A DNA stretch of 64,000 bases, taken from assembly GCA_020629635.1 (NCBI GenBank), contig JAHDCX010000013.1, forward strand, positions 62,001 through 126,000, written 5' to 3'. The stretch is from Acidimicrobiales bacterium (GTDB taxonomy: Bacteria > Actinomycetota > Acidimicrobiia > Acidimicrobiales > SHLQ01). A model generated the notes under the pieces. The model saw only the letters and a program-made list of their open reading frames with translations, did not search any database and had not been told where the DNA came from. The position numbers were made by a program, and so were the translations under genes. Shown here in pieces: positions 1 to 9,243 of this stretch (its first letter is position 1; the number at the start of each line of letters is the position of its first letter).

Positions 1-1431
1 AATCCCATCTCGGCATCATCGATGCTCATCACCGCGTACTTGTCGTCGATCGACCCCGTGCGCCACCCCCGCGTGTCATGGGATTTCGACGACGAGTCAC
101 CCGCCCGTGACGCACGCGGCGAAACGCCGCTCTCCGCAATGCCCCCCGAGATCGAGACCCACCTCGTGAATGCCGTCCTGACCAACGGCGCCCGGTACTA
201 CGTCGACCACGCGCACCCCGAGTATTCGACGCCCGAATGCGCCGACGCCCGCTCCGTGGTGGTCCACGACACGGCAGGCGAGGCGATCCTCGCCGACTCG
301 ATGGTCGCCGTCGATGCGATGCTCCCGCCGGGCCAGGAAATCGTCGTCTACAAGAACAATTGCGACGGCAAAGGAAACTCGTACGGGACTCATGAGAACT
401 ATCTCATGGACCGCTCGACGCCGTTCGGGAGGATCGTGCACCACGGCACGGCCCACCTCGTCACCCGTCAGATTTTCACCGGAGCGGGCAAGGTGGGCAC
501 GGAGATGCCCGGTCTGTCTCGGAACGAGGTCGACTTCCAACTCACGCAACGCGCCGACTTCTTCGAAGAAGAGGTCGGGCTCGAGACCACGCTGAAGCGG
601 CCGATCATCAACACGCGAGACGAGCCGCACGCCGACGCCCGAAAGTACCGGCGACTCCATGTCATCGCCGGCGACGCCAACATGAGCGAGTTTGCGACCT
701 ACCTGAAGGTCGGCACGACCGCGATCGTGCTCGGCATGATCGAGCACGATTCGATCAGTCGACGATGGATCTTCGCCGATCCGGTCCGAGCGATGCAGCA
801 GGTCAGCTTTGACGTGTCACTGAAACGCCCCATCGAGCTCGATGACGGCGGCCGAATCCATGCCGTCGATGTGCAGGAGGCCTTGGTCGACGACGCACGT
901 CGCCACATCGAACGCCACGGCACTGAAACGATTGGGGGTGAGGTGGCGCTCGACGTGTTGAACGAGTGGGAACAGACCCTCGACGCCCTCCGCCGTGACC
1001 CGATGGAACTCGCGGATCGCCTCGATTGGGTCGCCAAGTTCCGGCTGCTCGACGCCTACCGGCAACGCCACGGCCTGGACTGGTCGGATGCACGCATTCA
1101 GGCGATGGACATCCAGTATCACGATGTCCGCCCGGACCGGTCGCTGGCTCGTCGACTCAACCTGCGCCGCATCTCCTCCGATGACGAGGTCGAAAAGGCC
1201 AAGACGCATCCTCCCGAGGACACCCGGGCCTATTTCCGGGGCGAATGTCTGCGCCGATGGGGCGGCCAAGTCGTCGCCGCCAACTGGGACTCCATCGTCT
1301 TCGACGTGGGCACCGACCCGTTGCGTCGTATCCCCATGATGGAGCCGACGCGAGGGACGCGGGCCCACGTCGGTACCGTGTTGGACACGAGTGAGAACCC
1401 ACTGCAACTGCTCGAGAATCTGCGAAGCTGA
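1..1431 (+). CDS. dop: Dop, Pup deamidase/depupylase (5' end outside window)
   Basis: Dop deamidates the C-terminal Gln of Pup to Glu and can also strip Pup from tagged proteins. The frame is open from base 1. Its first residues (NPISASSM) match a segment that lies about 20-25 residues inside Dop proteins, so the true start is just upstream and the ATG at 22 is internal. Family blocks are visible: WDFDDESPARDARG, YYVDHAHPEYSTPE, KNNCDGKGNSYGTHENYL and [10 protein letters not shown]. The fold is the glutamine-synthetase-like one shared with PafA at 3917. It lies directly upstream of pup, the usual actinobacterial order. Identification is secure; only the N-terminus is missing. Confidence 0.96.
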   Translation, partial: NPISASSMLITAYLSSIDPVRHPRVSWDFDDESPARDARGETPLSAMPPEIETHLVNAVLTNGARYYVDHAHPEYSTPECADARSVVVHDTAGEAILADSMVAVDAMLPPGQEIVVYKNNCDGKGNSYGTHENYLMDRSTPFGRIVHHGTAHLVTRQIFTGAGKVGTEMPGLSRNEVDFQLTQRADFFEEEVGLETTLKRPIINTRDEPHADARKYRRLHVIAGDANMSEFATYLKVGTTAIVLGMIEHDSISRRWIFADPVRAMQQVSFDVSLKRPIELDDGGRIHAVDVQEALVDDARRHIERHGTETIGGEVALDVLNEWEQTLDALRRDPMELADRLDWVAKFRLLDAYRQRHGLDWSDARIQAMDIQYHDVRPDRSLARRLNLRRISSDDEVEKAKTHPPEDTRAYFRGECLRRWGGQVVAANWDSIVFDVGTDPLRRIPMMEPTRGTRAHVGTVLDTSENPLQLLENLRS

Positions 1432-1478
1432 CCACCGAGGTGCCCGAACCCTGGGCATCGAACCGCCAGGAGGAGACG

Positions 1479-1670
1479 ATGGCCGAACGTGAACAACGCC
1501 GCAAGGCTGCCCCGTCGGAGCAGGAAGAGGTCGAGGACCTTCCGGCGAGCAGCGAATCGGGCGAGAAGCTCAAGGCGGACATGGACGACCTCCTCGACGA
1601 GATCGACGAGGTCCTGGAGACCAACGCCGAGGACTTCGTGAAGAGCTACATCCAGAAGGGCGGCCAGTGA
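1479..1670 (+). CDS. pup: Pup, prokaryotic ubiquitin-like protein
   Basis: This 63-residue small protein modifier is attached to lysines of proteins destined for the proteasome. It is acidic, low in complexity and mostly disordered, with a helix-forming part DMDDLLDEIDEVLETNAEDF and the C-terminus YIQKGGQ. The terminal Gln means Dop must deamidate it before PafA can ligate it. The start is fixed by AGGAGG at 1468-1473, five bases before the ATG; an earlier in-frame start would add 13 unrelated residues. Its TGA overlaps the GTG of prcB, indicating translational coupling. Confidence 0.97.
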   Translation: MAEREQRRKAAPSEQEEVEDLPASSESGEKLKADMDDLLDEIDEVLETNAEDFVKSYIQKGGQ

Positions 1671-2467
1671 GTCTTCCGCAATTCCCCTCCATGGCAGACC
1701 CCGGGTCGGACTTCTCGGCCCTTCTGCGCAAGAGCGGGACCGAACCCTTCCCGGTCCCGGCGGCTCCGCAGTCTCCCGACACGATCACCCACGGCACGAC
1801 CTGTGTCGCGGTTCGATATGTCGACGGCGTCGTGATGGCGGGCGACCGCCGCGCAACCGCGGGCAACCTGATTTCGCATCGATCGATCGAGAAAGTGTTC
1901 CCGGCCGATCGGCACAGCGCCGTTGCCATTGCGGGCGCCGCAGGCCCTGCGGTCGAGATGGTGCGGTTGTTCCAACTCCAACTCGAGCACTACGAGAAGG
2001 TCGAGGGGTCGCCACTCAGCCTCGAAGGCAAGGCCAATCAGCTCGGTCAGATGCTTCGTTCGAACCTTCCTGCGGCGATGTCGGGTTTGGCGGTCGTCCC
2101 GATCTTCGCGGGATACGACCTCGCTCGCGAGACCGGCAGACTTTTTGAGTACGACATCACGGGTGGCCGGTACGAGGAGTCTGATTACGCGGCGACGGGG
2201 TCCGGTTCGCTGCATGCAGAGACCGTGATCAAGGTTGGGTATCGCCGGGACATGACCGCAGATGCCGCGGCGGATCTCCTTGCGGAGTCGTTGTTCCAGG
2301 CCGCGGATGCCGATTCGGCGACCGGCGGAGCCGACACGCTGCGCGGCATCTACCCAATCATGGTGACCATCGGCGCGGATGGTTTCTCGCGGCTCGACGA
2401 CGACGATGTCGCCGGACGATTCGCCGAGATCGCCAAACGATTCTCCGACAACCACCGGGAGGCCTAG
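1667..2467 (+). CDS. prcB: Proteasome beta subunit PrcB
   Basis: Catalytic beta subunit of the 20S proteasome, 266 residues. The first 43 residues are a propeptide removed by autocleavage. ITHGTTCVAVRY places the cleavage after Gly43 and makes Thr44 the N-terminal nucleophile. The conserved Asp/Arg region (VVMAGDRRATAGN) follows. The GTG start at 1667 overlaps the pup stop by two bases. The partner alpha subunit PrcA begins four bases after the stop, so both subunits come from one message and can assemble together. Confidence 0.97.
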   Translation: MSLPQFPSMADPGSDFSALLRKSGTEPFPVPAAPQSPDTITHGTTCVAVRYVDGVVMAGDRRATAGNLISHRSIEKVFPADRHSAVAIAGAAGPAVEMVRLFQLQLEHYEKVEGSPLSLEGKANQLGQMLRSNLPAAMSGLAVVPIFAGYDLARETGRLFEYDITGGRYEESDYAATGSGSLHAETVIKVGYRRDMTADAAADLLAESLFQAADADSATGGADTLRGIYPIMVTIGADGFSRLDDDDVAGRFAEIAKRFSDNHREA

Positions 2468-2470
2468 ATC

Positions 2471-3142
2471 ATGAGCATGCCGTTCTATGTCGCACCCGAA
2501 CAGATGATGAAGGATCGTGCGGACTACGCACGAAAGGGCATCGCACGGGGCCGGAGCCTGGTGGCGATGGCCTACGAGCACGGAATCTTCATCTGCGCCG
2601 AAAACCCGAGCGCGACGTTGCACAAGGTGTCGGAGATTTACGACCGCATCGCATTCGCCGGCGTCGGCAAGTACAACGAGTTCGATCAACTCCGCATCGC
2701 CGGGGTCCGCCATGCCGACCTCAAAGGCTTCACCTACAGCCGCGAAGATGTCGAAGCTCGAAGTCTGGCCAACAACTACGCCCAAATGCTCGGACAGACC
2801 TTCACCCACGAGATGAAGCCGATGGAGGTCGAGATTCTCGTTGCGGAGATCACCGACACCCCCGGGGAGGAACAGCTCTTCCACATCCTCTATGACGGCA
2901 CGGTGATGGACGAGCGTTCCTTCGTTGTCCTTGGCGGCGATGCAGAATCGATCCGTCAACGGGTCGTGGCCGGATTCTCGGACGGGCTCAGCGCATCCGC
3001 CGCGTTGGAGCTGGCCCGGACGGCGCTTGCTGGCGAGGAGCGGACTCTCGAGAACGCCGACCTCGAGGTGGCGATGTTGGATCGCACGAAGGGACGTCGC
3101 ACCTTCGTGCGAATTCCCGACGGCGATCTCAGCGGTCTCTGA
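2471..3142 (+). CDS. prcA: Proteasome alpha subunit PrcA
   Basis: Structural alpha subunit that forms the outer rings and gate of the 20S proteasome, 223 residues. The N-terminal segment FYVAPEQMMKDRADYARKGI is the alpha-specific H0 helix. The strands SLVAMAYEHGIFICAEN and YDRIAFAGVGKYNEF follow. As expected for an alpha subunit there is no N-terminal catalytic Thr. The next gene encodes a helix-turn-helix protein rather than pafA, which is unusual compared with the mycobacterial locus as I know it. Confidence 0.96.
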   Translation: MSMPFYVAPEQMMKDRADYARKGIARGRSLVAMAYEHGIFICAENPSATLHKVSEIYDRIAFAGVGKYNEFDQLRIAGVRHADLKGFTYSREDVEARSLANNYAQMLGQTFTHEMKPMEVEILVAEITDTPGEEQLFHILYDGTVMDERSFVVLGGDAESIRQRVVAGFSDGLSASAALELARTALAGEERTLENADLEVAMLDRTKGRRTFVRIPDGDLSGL

Positions 3143-3267
3143 GGCAACGCCACTGACGCAAGAGCGACATGAAGTCTGGGCCCTGCGGCCCAGCTCGGTC
3201 GGGTCGTTGGGATCATCCTGAGTCACAACGCTCAACGAAATGGGCCAAAGGGCCGACGCCCGGTCAC

Positions 3268-3867
3268 ATGCAGCATATTTCGGCGGTTCCGTCTTCTCCA
3301 GAAAGCAATGACGCAGCATTGCTGGCGGAAGCAGCAGCGACAGCCCGCAGCCTCGTCGGCTACTCGATCGACGGCGCGGCAGCCCTCCTCGGACTCCCCG
3401 GGCCCGTACTCGAAGACATCGAACGCGGCCGGTCCCCGCTGTCCGACGATCTGCGCGCTCGCCTCGAGGAGAGCTACGGCGTCAACCTGAACGATGTCGT
3501 ACGCAAACGCCCAGACTTCCACCCCCGCACACCAATGGCGTACGACGCCACCCGAGGGATCCTTCGGGTCGGCACGCTGGGAGTCCGGTTTCGACTTGGG
3601 CTCGATACCAACGACGATCTGCTTCGGGGGGTCAGCACCGCAATCCGTCGTCAACGTCGACTGCCACCGAGCGTTCCGTTGCGACTTCGGGCGGCCGACA
3701 TTCCGGTGCTTGCGAGCCTTCTCGACGTCGATGACCCCGAGCTCGACGAACGTGCACAGTTCTGGTTCGGCCAAGCCCCCGAAGCAGGCCAGAGCTTCCG
3801 GTCGGCGATGCGGATCGCCCGCGCCGCCTCGGAGTCGTCTGCCCGCGAGATGCCGCACGCCGCCTGA
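3268..3867 (+). CDS. Helix-turn-helix protein in the proteasome locus, function unknown
   Basis: A 199-residue protein. Around residues 20-75 it has an XRE/Cro-like helix-turn-helix: ARSLVGYSIDGAAALLGL, then a recognition-helix region ending LEDIERGRSPLSDDLRARL. The remainder (TRGILRVGTLGVRFRLGLD onward) is a small alpha/beta domain I do not recognise. The start is uncertain. ATG 3268 removes a 33-residue low-complexity extension; ATG 3169 is the alternative. It sits between prcA and pafA on the same strand, and pafA has its own promoter-like site just downstream. A regulator of the proteasome genes or a DNA-binding accessory factor is possible, but this is inference from position only. Confidence 0.75.
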   Translation: MQHISAVPSSPESNDAALLAEAAATARSLVGYSIDGAAALLGLPGPVLEDIERGRSPLSDDLRARLEESYGVNLNDVVRKRPDFHPRTPMAYDATRGILRVGTLGVRFRLGLDTNDDLLRGVSTAIRRQRRLPPSVPLRLRAADIPVLASLLDVDDPELDERAQFWFGQAPEAGQSFRSAMRIARAASESSAREMPHAA

Positions 3868-3882
3868 CCCGTCCCTGTGCCG

Positions 3883-3909
3883 TTGACCGAGCCCAGCGCT
3901 TGGTACGGT
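3883..3909 (+). promoter_or_regulatory. pafA promoter, probably leaderless
   Basis: TTGACC at 3883-3888 and TACGGT at 3904-3909 are separated by 15 bases. The -10 ends seven bases before the ATG at 3917, so transcription should begin at or next to that codon. This favours 3917 over the GTG at 3908 as the pafA start. Confidence 0.55.
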
Positions 3910-3916
3910 GGCGACG

Positions 3917-5275
3917 ATGCAACGACGGATCTTCGGGCTCGAGAACGAGTACGGCGTCACCTGCACGTTGGAGGGGCAGCGGCGATTGTCTCCCGATGAG
4001 GTGGCCCGCTACCTGTTTCGGCGTGTCGTCTCGTGGGGCCGATCGAGCAACGTCTTCTTGGCGAACGGCGCTCGCCTCTACCTCGACGTCGGCTCTCATC
4101 CCGAATACGCAACGCCAGAGTGCGACTCGGTCTACGACGTTGTGGTTCACGACAAGGCCGGTGAGCGCATCCTCGAGCAGCTCCTGGTCGGGGCGGAGCA
4201 GCGTCTCGTCGAAGAGGGCATCCGCGGCGACATCTACCTCTTCAAGAACAACACGGACTCTGCTGGCAACTCGTATGGCTGTCACGAGAACTACCTGACC
4301 AGTCGTCGAGACGACATCGGCAGTTACGGCGAGGTCCTCATTCCCTTTCTCGTGAGCCGCCAGATCTACGCGGGCGCGGGCAAGGTTCTCCAGACGGCGC
4401 GCGGCGCGATGTTCTGCGTCAGCCAACGCGCCGAGCACATCTGGGAAGGCGTATCGAGCGCCACGACGCGGTCGCGGCCGATCATCAACACCCGCGACGA
4501 ACCCCATGCCGATGCCGAGCGGTACCGCCGACTCCACGTGATCGTCGGCGACTCGAACATGAGCGAGTACACCTCGTTTCTCAAGGTCGGCTCCGCGGCG
4601 TTGCTCTTGCGGATGCTGGAGGAGCCAAGCGTCGTACTCCGGGACATGACCCTCGAGAATCCGATCCGGGCGATCCGGGAGATTTCCCATGATCTCACCT
4701 GCCGTCGGCGGGTTCGCCTTGCCAACGGACGTGAGGCCTCCGCCCTCGAAATCCAGAGCGAGTATCTCGAACGTGCGCTGCGATTTGCCGAGCATCACGA
4801 ACTGGACCCGCTCGAAAAGCAGGCGCTCCAGATGTGGGAGCACTGTCTGACCGCCATCGAGGACGACCCGCTCACGCTCGACCGCGAGGTGGACTGGGTC
4901 ATCAAGTACAAGCTGATGGAGGCCTACCGGGAGCGTCACGATGTGTCGCTGGCGGACCCGAGGGTGGCCTTGGTCGACCTCCAGTACCACGACATCCATC
5001 GTTCCCGCAGCTTGTTCTATCGAATGCAGCGCAAGGGACTCGTCGAACGCATCTGCGATGATCATGACATCGCGCACGCCGTGGAGCATCCCCCGCAGAC
5101 CACCCGCGCCCGTCTCCGTGGCGAGTTCATTCGCCGGGCGAAGGAACGCCGGCGAGACTTCACCGTCGACTGGGTCCACCTGAAGCTCAACGATCAGGCG
5201 CAGCGGACCGTGCTTTGCAAGGATCCGTTCCGCTCGCATGACGAACGCGTCGACAAGCTCATCGCGTCGCTGTAG
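3917..5275 (+). CDS. pafA: PafA, Pup--protein ligase
   Basis: PafA activates Pup-Glu with ATP as a phosphate anhydride and joins it to substrate lysines. It has 452 residues, the same as the mycobacterial enzyme as I recall it. The N-terminus [16 protein letters not shown] carries the metal-binding Glu9, and [15 protein letters not shown] carries the catalytic-base Asp57. The Pup- and nucleotide-binding blocks [19 protein letters not shown] and [16 protein letters not shown] parallel Dop at the left edge. The stop codon overlaps the GTG of pafB by one base. Confidence 0.97.
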   Translation: MQRRIFGLENEYGVTCTLEGQRRLSPDEVARYLFRRVVSWGRSSNVFLANGARLYLDVGSHPEYATPECDSVYDVVVHDKAGERILEQLLVGAEQRLVEEGIRGDIYLFKNNTDSAGNSYGCHENYLTSRRDDIGSYGEVLIPFLVSRQIYAGAGKVLQTARGAMFCVSQRAEHIWEGVSSATTRSRPIINTRDEPHADAERYRRLHVIVGDSNMSEYTSFLKVGSAALLLRMLEEPSVVLRDMTLENPIRAIREISHDLTCRRRVRLANGREASALEIQSEYLERALRFAEHHELDPLEKQALQMWEHCLTAIEDDPLTLDREVDWVIKYKLMEAYRERHDVSLADPRVALVDLQYHDIHRSRSLFYRMQRKGLVERICDDHDIAHAVEHPPQTTRARLRGEFIRRAKERRRDFTVDWVHLKLNDQAQRTVLCKDPFRSHDERVDKLIASL

Positions 5276-6192
5276 TGAACAAGCTCGAACGGCTCCTCAA
5301 GCTCCTCGCCGTCCTTCTCGACACCGAACGACCGCTCACTGCGGAGGAGCTTCGGGGTCGCATCGGCGGCTATCCGGAGGCGCAGGCATCGTTTCGTCGG
5401 ACCTTCGAGCGGGACAAGGACGACCTACGGTCGCTCGGGATTCCGATCCGAGTCGAACCAGTCCGGACCGTCGAACCGCCGATCGACGGATATCGGGTCG
5501 ACCGCGAGGAGTACGCAGGCGCCGACCCCGGGCTCGAACCCGACGAGCTGGCGGCACTCCATGTCGCGTCTGCGTTGGTTCGATTGGATTCGGTCGGCGA
5601 CGAGGCCTTCTGGAAGCTCGGCGGGGTGGAGGGCGTCGACACTGACGCCGAGCAGGTATCCGCTGTGGCAACCCTCTCGACAGAAGGGTCGGCGGGGGAG
5701 CTTCATCACGCCGTGACCGAGCGCCGCCTCGCGACGTTCATGTACGGAGACGTGGAACGAGTTCTCGAACCCGCCCGGCTGTCCTTCGCCCGCGGCCATT
5801 GGTACGTTGCCGGTTTCGACCGGACACGCGACGCGGATCGAGTGTTCCGAGTCGATCGAATCGAGGGCTCCGTCGAGGTCGGCCCGCCGGACGCATTTGC
5901 CGCACGCGAAGCACGGGGACCGGTTCTGACCCGCACCTGGGAGATCGGCGATACGACGCCGGTGGCCGCGACGGTGCTCATCGACCCCGAACACGCCGCC
6001 TGGGCCCGTGCTGGGCTCGCCGCCGAAGACGTTCTCGAAACGACTCAGGACGGAGCGCTGGTCGTCCGTCTCGAGGTCTCCAATGAGGACGCATTCCGAG
6101 ACTGGGTTCTGGGCTTCGGTGGTGGGGCAGAGGTGCTGGATCCGCGGGAGCTTCGTCGGGCAATCCGAGAATGGGTGGAGGCGATCGGATGA
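5275..6192 (+). CDS. pafB: PafB, WYL-domain transcriptional regulator
   Basis: With PafC this forms the actinobacterial PafBC activator of the LexA-independent DNA-damage response. The 305 residues comprise an N-terminal winged helix-turn-helix (NKLERLLKLLAVLLDTERPL through SFRRTFERDKDDLRSLGIPI), a WYL domain near residues 140-205 (GHWYVAGFDRTRDADRVFRV) and a C-terminal WCX-type extension. The GTG start shares one base with the pafA stop. The next gene starts inside the stop codon (ATGA), so pafA, pafB and pafC are coupled. Confidence 0.94.
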   Translation: MNKLERLLKLLAVLLDTERPLTAEELRGRIGGYPEAQASFRRTFERDKDDLRSLGIPIRVEPVRTVEPPIDGYRVDREEYAGADPGLEPDELAALHVASALVRLDSVGDEAFWKLGGVEGVDTDAEQVSAVATLSTEGSAGELHHAVTERRLATFMYGDVERVLEPARLSFARGHWYVAGFDRTRDADRVFRVDRIEGSVEVGPPDAFAAREARGPVLTRTWEIGDTTPVAATVLIDPEHAAWARAGLAAEDVLETTQDGALVVRLEVSNEDAFRDWVLGFGGGAEVLDPRELRRAIREWVEAIG

Positions 6193-7142
6193 AGGTTCCG
6201 GCCACCGAACGACTCTCTCGACTCGTGGCGGCGATCCCGTGGATCGCCGCTCAGGACGGGGCTGCCCTCGACGACATCGCCGAACGCTTCGACTATCCGC
6301 GCGAGCTGCTGGTCTCGGACCTTCAGGACATCGTGTTCTACGTCGGTGTGCCGCCCTACACGCCCGACAGCCTCATCGACGTCCTGGTCGAGGACGAGCG
6401 GGTATGGATCGCTTACGCCGACTGGTTCGCCCGTCCGATGCGGCTCAGCCCGTCGGAGAGCCTGGCGCTGATCGCTGCCGGAGAGACTGCGCTGGCCTGG
6501 GAACAATCCGACAGCGACGACGAAACCGCTGGAGCACTGTTGCGCGGGCTGGCCAAGCTCCGATTGGCCGTCGGGGCGACCAACGACACGATCGATGTCC
6601 GAATCGGCGAGGGCACAGAGGCCACGCTGCGGGCACTGCGTCAGGCCGCCGAGAACGGGAAGTGCGCGGACATCGCGTACTACTCGTCGGGACGAGGCGC
6701 ACGAACCGAGCGACGAATCGAGCCGCTGCGCTTCTTCCTCGAACAAGGCAACTGGTACGTGGCTGCGTGGTGCCACCGGAGCGACGACGATCGGATCTTT
6801 CGGCTCGACCGAATCGAGTCCATCTCGGTCACCGAAGCAGACGCCTCGCACCGCAGCTCCGACGCCCCGTCCAACTTCGCGTTCGATTCGGCCACCGACG
6901 TGACCATCTCGTTCCCCGTGGCTCGCGCACGTATCCTCGATGGGCTCGCGGTCACGTCCTGGACCGAAACCGCTAGCGTCGCCACGGTGACGCTCCCTGC
7001 GAACTCTTCCCGGTGGCTGGAGCAACTCATGGTTCGCCTCGGCCCGGGTTCGTCGATCGTCGACCAGTCCGGGCTCGTGCCCCCGGCCGATCTGCGTGGC
7101 GCCGCTGCCCGAATCGCCGACCGACATTTGGACGCAAGTTGA
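6189..7142 (+). CDS. pafC: PafC, WYL-domain transcriptional regulator
   Basis: Partner of PafB, 317 residues. The N-terminal helix-turn-helix is LSRLVAAIPWIAAQDGAALD. The WYL domain carries EQGNWYVAAWCHRSDDDRIF. It aligns in layout with PafB and the two probably arose by duplication. The ATG at 6189 overlaps the pafB stop (ATGA); an in-frame ATG 18 bases earlier is less likely. Known PafBC activity responds to DNA damage, which fits the AlkB-like, SRAP and LigD-type genes elsewhere in the window, although I did not find a clear PafBC promoter motif here. Confidence 0.93.
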   Translation: MKVPATERLSRLVAAIPWIAAQDGAALDDIAERFDYPRELLVSDLQDIVFYVGVPPYTPDSLIDVLVEDERVWIAYADWFARPMRLSPSESLALIAAGETALAWEQSDSDDETAGALLRGLAKLRLAVGATNDTIDVRIGEGTEATLRALRQAAENGKCADIAYYSSGRGARTERRIEPLRFFLEQGNWYVAAWCHRSDDDRIFRLDRIESISVTEADASHRSSDAPSNFAFDSATDVTISFPVARARILDGLAVTSWTETASVATVTLPANSSRWLEQLMVRLGPGSSIVDQSGLVPPADLRGAAARIADRHLDAS

Positions 7143-7156
7143 GCGGGGAGATGCCG

Positions 7157-7882
7157 ATGCAGTCACGGATGGAGATGGAGGCGATTCTCGACGATCCGGC
7201 GCCGGCGTCCGACGACCTCGACTCGATCATGGCCGAAACCGACGCGACGACCGAAGGGTTCCGGAGCTCCGACATTCGTACGGTTCTCGAATGGCTCGCC
7301 GTGATCATTTCTGCGCTCGCGGTGGCGCTCCTGATCAAGCAATTCGTTCTCCAGGCGTTCGAGATCCCCTCGGCATCGATGGAACCCACCGTGAACGTGG
7401 ACGATCGAATTCTCGTGAACAAGGTCAGCTACCGTCTCCACGATGTGCGGCGGGGCGATCTCGTCGTGTTCGAGAAGCTCCCCGGCACCCCTGGGGACAC
7501 CAAAGACCTCATCAAACGTGCCATCGCCCTGCCCGGCGAAACGATCGAATTGCGTGACGACGGACGGCTGTGGATCTGGGGTCCGGGGGAGACTCCGGAC
7601 GACGCACTGCTGCTCGAAGAGCCGTACCTCGCCGAAGACGACCGATTCCTCGTCGCCCCTTCGGCGACGAGTGCCGTGACGTCGGATCTGTGGAACCCGG
7701 CGTGTGCGAACCAGCCCAGGACGCCGGGACGTTGCACCCTCCCCGACGGCCACTTCTTCATGATGGGCGACAACCGGAACCAATCAAGCGACTCCCGATT
7801 CTTCGGGCCGATCCCGCAGGAGAACATCATCGGGCGAGCCTTTCTGCGGATCTGGCCGATCGGGGACATCAGCACGCTCTGA
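7157..7882 (+). CDS. lepB: Signal peptidase I (first of two tandem copies)
   Basis: Membrane-bound serine protease that removes signal peptides from exported preproteins, 241 residues. One membrane segment spans residues 43-62 (VLEWLAVIISALAVALLIKQ). The nucleophile is Ser74 in PSASMEPT and the general-base Lys120 lies in LIKRAIALPGE. The C-terminal box MGDNRNQSSDSRFFGP is typical of the family. The start was chosen because GGGGAG at 7145-7150 is six bases from ATG 7157; ATG 7151 is possible but abuts the ribosome-binding site. A closely similar second copy follows 50 bases downstream. Confidence 0.93.
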   Translation: MQSRMEMEAILDDPAPASDDLDSIMAETDATTEGFRSSDIRTVLEWLAVIISALAVALLIKQFVLQAFEIPSASMEPTVNVDDRILVNKVSYRLHDVRRGDLVVFEKLPGTPGDTKDLIKRAIALPGETIELRDDGRLWIWGPGETPDDALLLEEPYLAEDDRFLVAPSATSAVTSDLWNPACANQPRTPGRCTLPDGHFFMMGDNRNQSSDSRFFGPIPQENIIGRAFLRIWPIGDISTL

Positions 7883-7932
7883 CGTTGCCATGGCCGAACC
7901 TTCCAGGCGGACCGAGTATTTTCGACGACACC

Positions 7933-9222
7933 GTGACTGACGCCCCGCCGCCCGATCAACGAGATCCCGAATGGGTCCGAGGTCTCGTGGCGCGCGCGCT
8001 GCTCGCCGCCGAGGACGAGCCGGCGAGTCCCACCGAGGACCCGTCCCCTGGACCTGCGGTCGCGCTGGCCGACCCGGTCGCCGCGAGCTCGGTGGTGGCG
8101 CCATCGCCGACAACCTCGACGATCGCCGACGCCTTGTTGGCAACCGGGGGCCCGACGACGACCAGCCAGGCGTCGCCGCCGGTGACCGAGCCGGTCTCTG
8201 AGCCCGAACTCCTTCGCCAGGATGCGGTACCGCCCACCCCTTCGATTCCTCAGCGAACCCCAGAGTTCGTCACCGAGACCCCTGCTCCTGTCGTCGAGCG
8301 CGACGTTGCCCCTCCCGTCGCTCCCGAGCCCGACCCGGTCCTTCCCGACGCCATCGCGTCCGAGCCGGACCCGGTCATTGTCGACACCGCCCCCACCACC
8401 CACGATCGCCTTCCCGAACAGCCAGATGACACCGACCGCACCGCTCCACCGGCCGAGCGGTGGTGGGCAAAGGGGGGCATCGCCAACCCGCCGATGCTCG
8501 ACACCCTGCTCGAATCCGACGTCGACCACATCGACGCCAACGACAACGAGCTACTCAACGACGCCGTCATGGTCGAAGAGGACGCGTCGACCACGGGGTA
8601 TCGAAGTTCGGACCTCCGCACGATCCTCGAGTGGCTGGCGGTGATCGTCAGCGCCCTCGTGGTCGCGCTCATCATCAAGGCGTTTGTACTCCAAGCCTTC
8701 TGGATCCCGAGCGAGTCGATGGAGACAACGGTCAACCGTGGCGACCGCATCCTGGTGAACAAGCTGAGCTACCGCTTGCATGACGTGCGCCGAGGCGATC
8801 TCGTCGTATTCGAGAAGCTCCCCGGAACCCCCGGAGACACGAAGGACCTGATCAAGCGGGCGATCGCCCTCCCCGGGGAGACGCTCGAAGTGCGCGCCGA
8901 CGGCCGCATCTGGATCTGGGGCCCGGGGGAGACACCCGACGACGCCCTTTTGCTCGACGAGCCGTACCTCGACCCCCAGAACTCCCTCTTCGCCGTGCCG
9001 TCGAGCAGTGATGCCTTGAGCACGGACATCTGGGACGAGAACTGCGTGAACCAGCCCCGAAACCCCGGGAGGTGCACGCTTGGCGACGACCAGTACTTCA
9101 TGATGGGCGACAACCGGAATCAGTCGAGCGACTCGCGATTCTTCGGACCCGTTCCCGACGAGAACATCATCGGCAGAGCCTTCTTCCGGATCTGGCCGCT
9201 GGGCGACATCAGCACGCTCTAG
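7933..9222 (+). CDS. lepB: Signal peptidase I with long disordered N-terminal extension (second copy)
   Basis: A 429-residue protein. Its last 210 residues are nearly the same as the preceding gene: membrane segment near 231-250, Ser262 in PSESMETT, Lys308 in LIKRAIALPGE, and the MGDNRNQSSDSRFFGP box. Residues 1-220 are rich in Pro, Ala, Thr, Asp and Glu and look disordered; they should lie on the cytoplasmic side. The start is inferred as GTG 7933, the first good start after the lepB1 stop in this frame; the open frame reaches back into lepB1 without coding meaning. Duplication followed by acquisition of the extension is the simplest history. Confidence 0.9.
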   Translation: MTDAPPPDQRDPEWVRGLVARALLAAEDEPASPTEDPSPGPAVALADPVAASSVVAPSPTTSTIADALLATGGPTTTSQASPPVTEPVSEPELLRQDAVPPTPSIPQRTPEFVTETPAPVVERDVAPPVAPEPDPVLPDAIASEPDPVIVDTAPTTHDRLPEQPDDTDRTAPPAERWWAKGGIANPPMLDTLLESDVDHIDANDNELLNDAVMVEEDASTTGYRSSDLRTILEWLAVIVSALVVALIIKAFVLQAFWIPSESMETTVNRGDRILVNKLSYRLHDVRRGDLVVFEKLPGTPGDTKDLIKRAIALPGETLEVRADGRIWIWGPGETPDDALLLDEPYLDPQNSLFAVPSSSDALSTDIWDENCVNQPRNPGRCTLGDDQYFMMGDNRNQSSDSRFFGPVPDENIIGRAFFRIWPLGDISTL

Positions 9223-9243
9223 GGGACTGCGTCGAGCCGGTAC

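Noticed and set aside
22-1431. ATG at 22 as the real start of dop
   Set aside because: The frame is open to base 1 and the residues before the ATG align with the inside of Dop, so the gene is cut by the window edge.
5775-6192. Large overlapping frames on both strands across pafB/pafC and many other genes
   Set aside because: They lack family motifs, are Arg/Pro-rich and mirror strong genes on the other strand, as expected in high-GC DNA.
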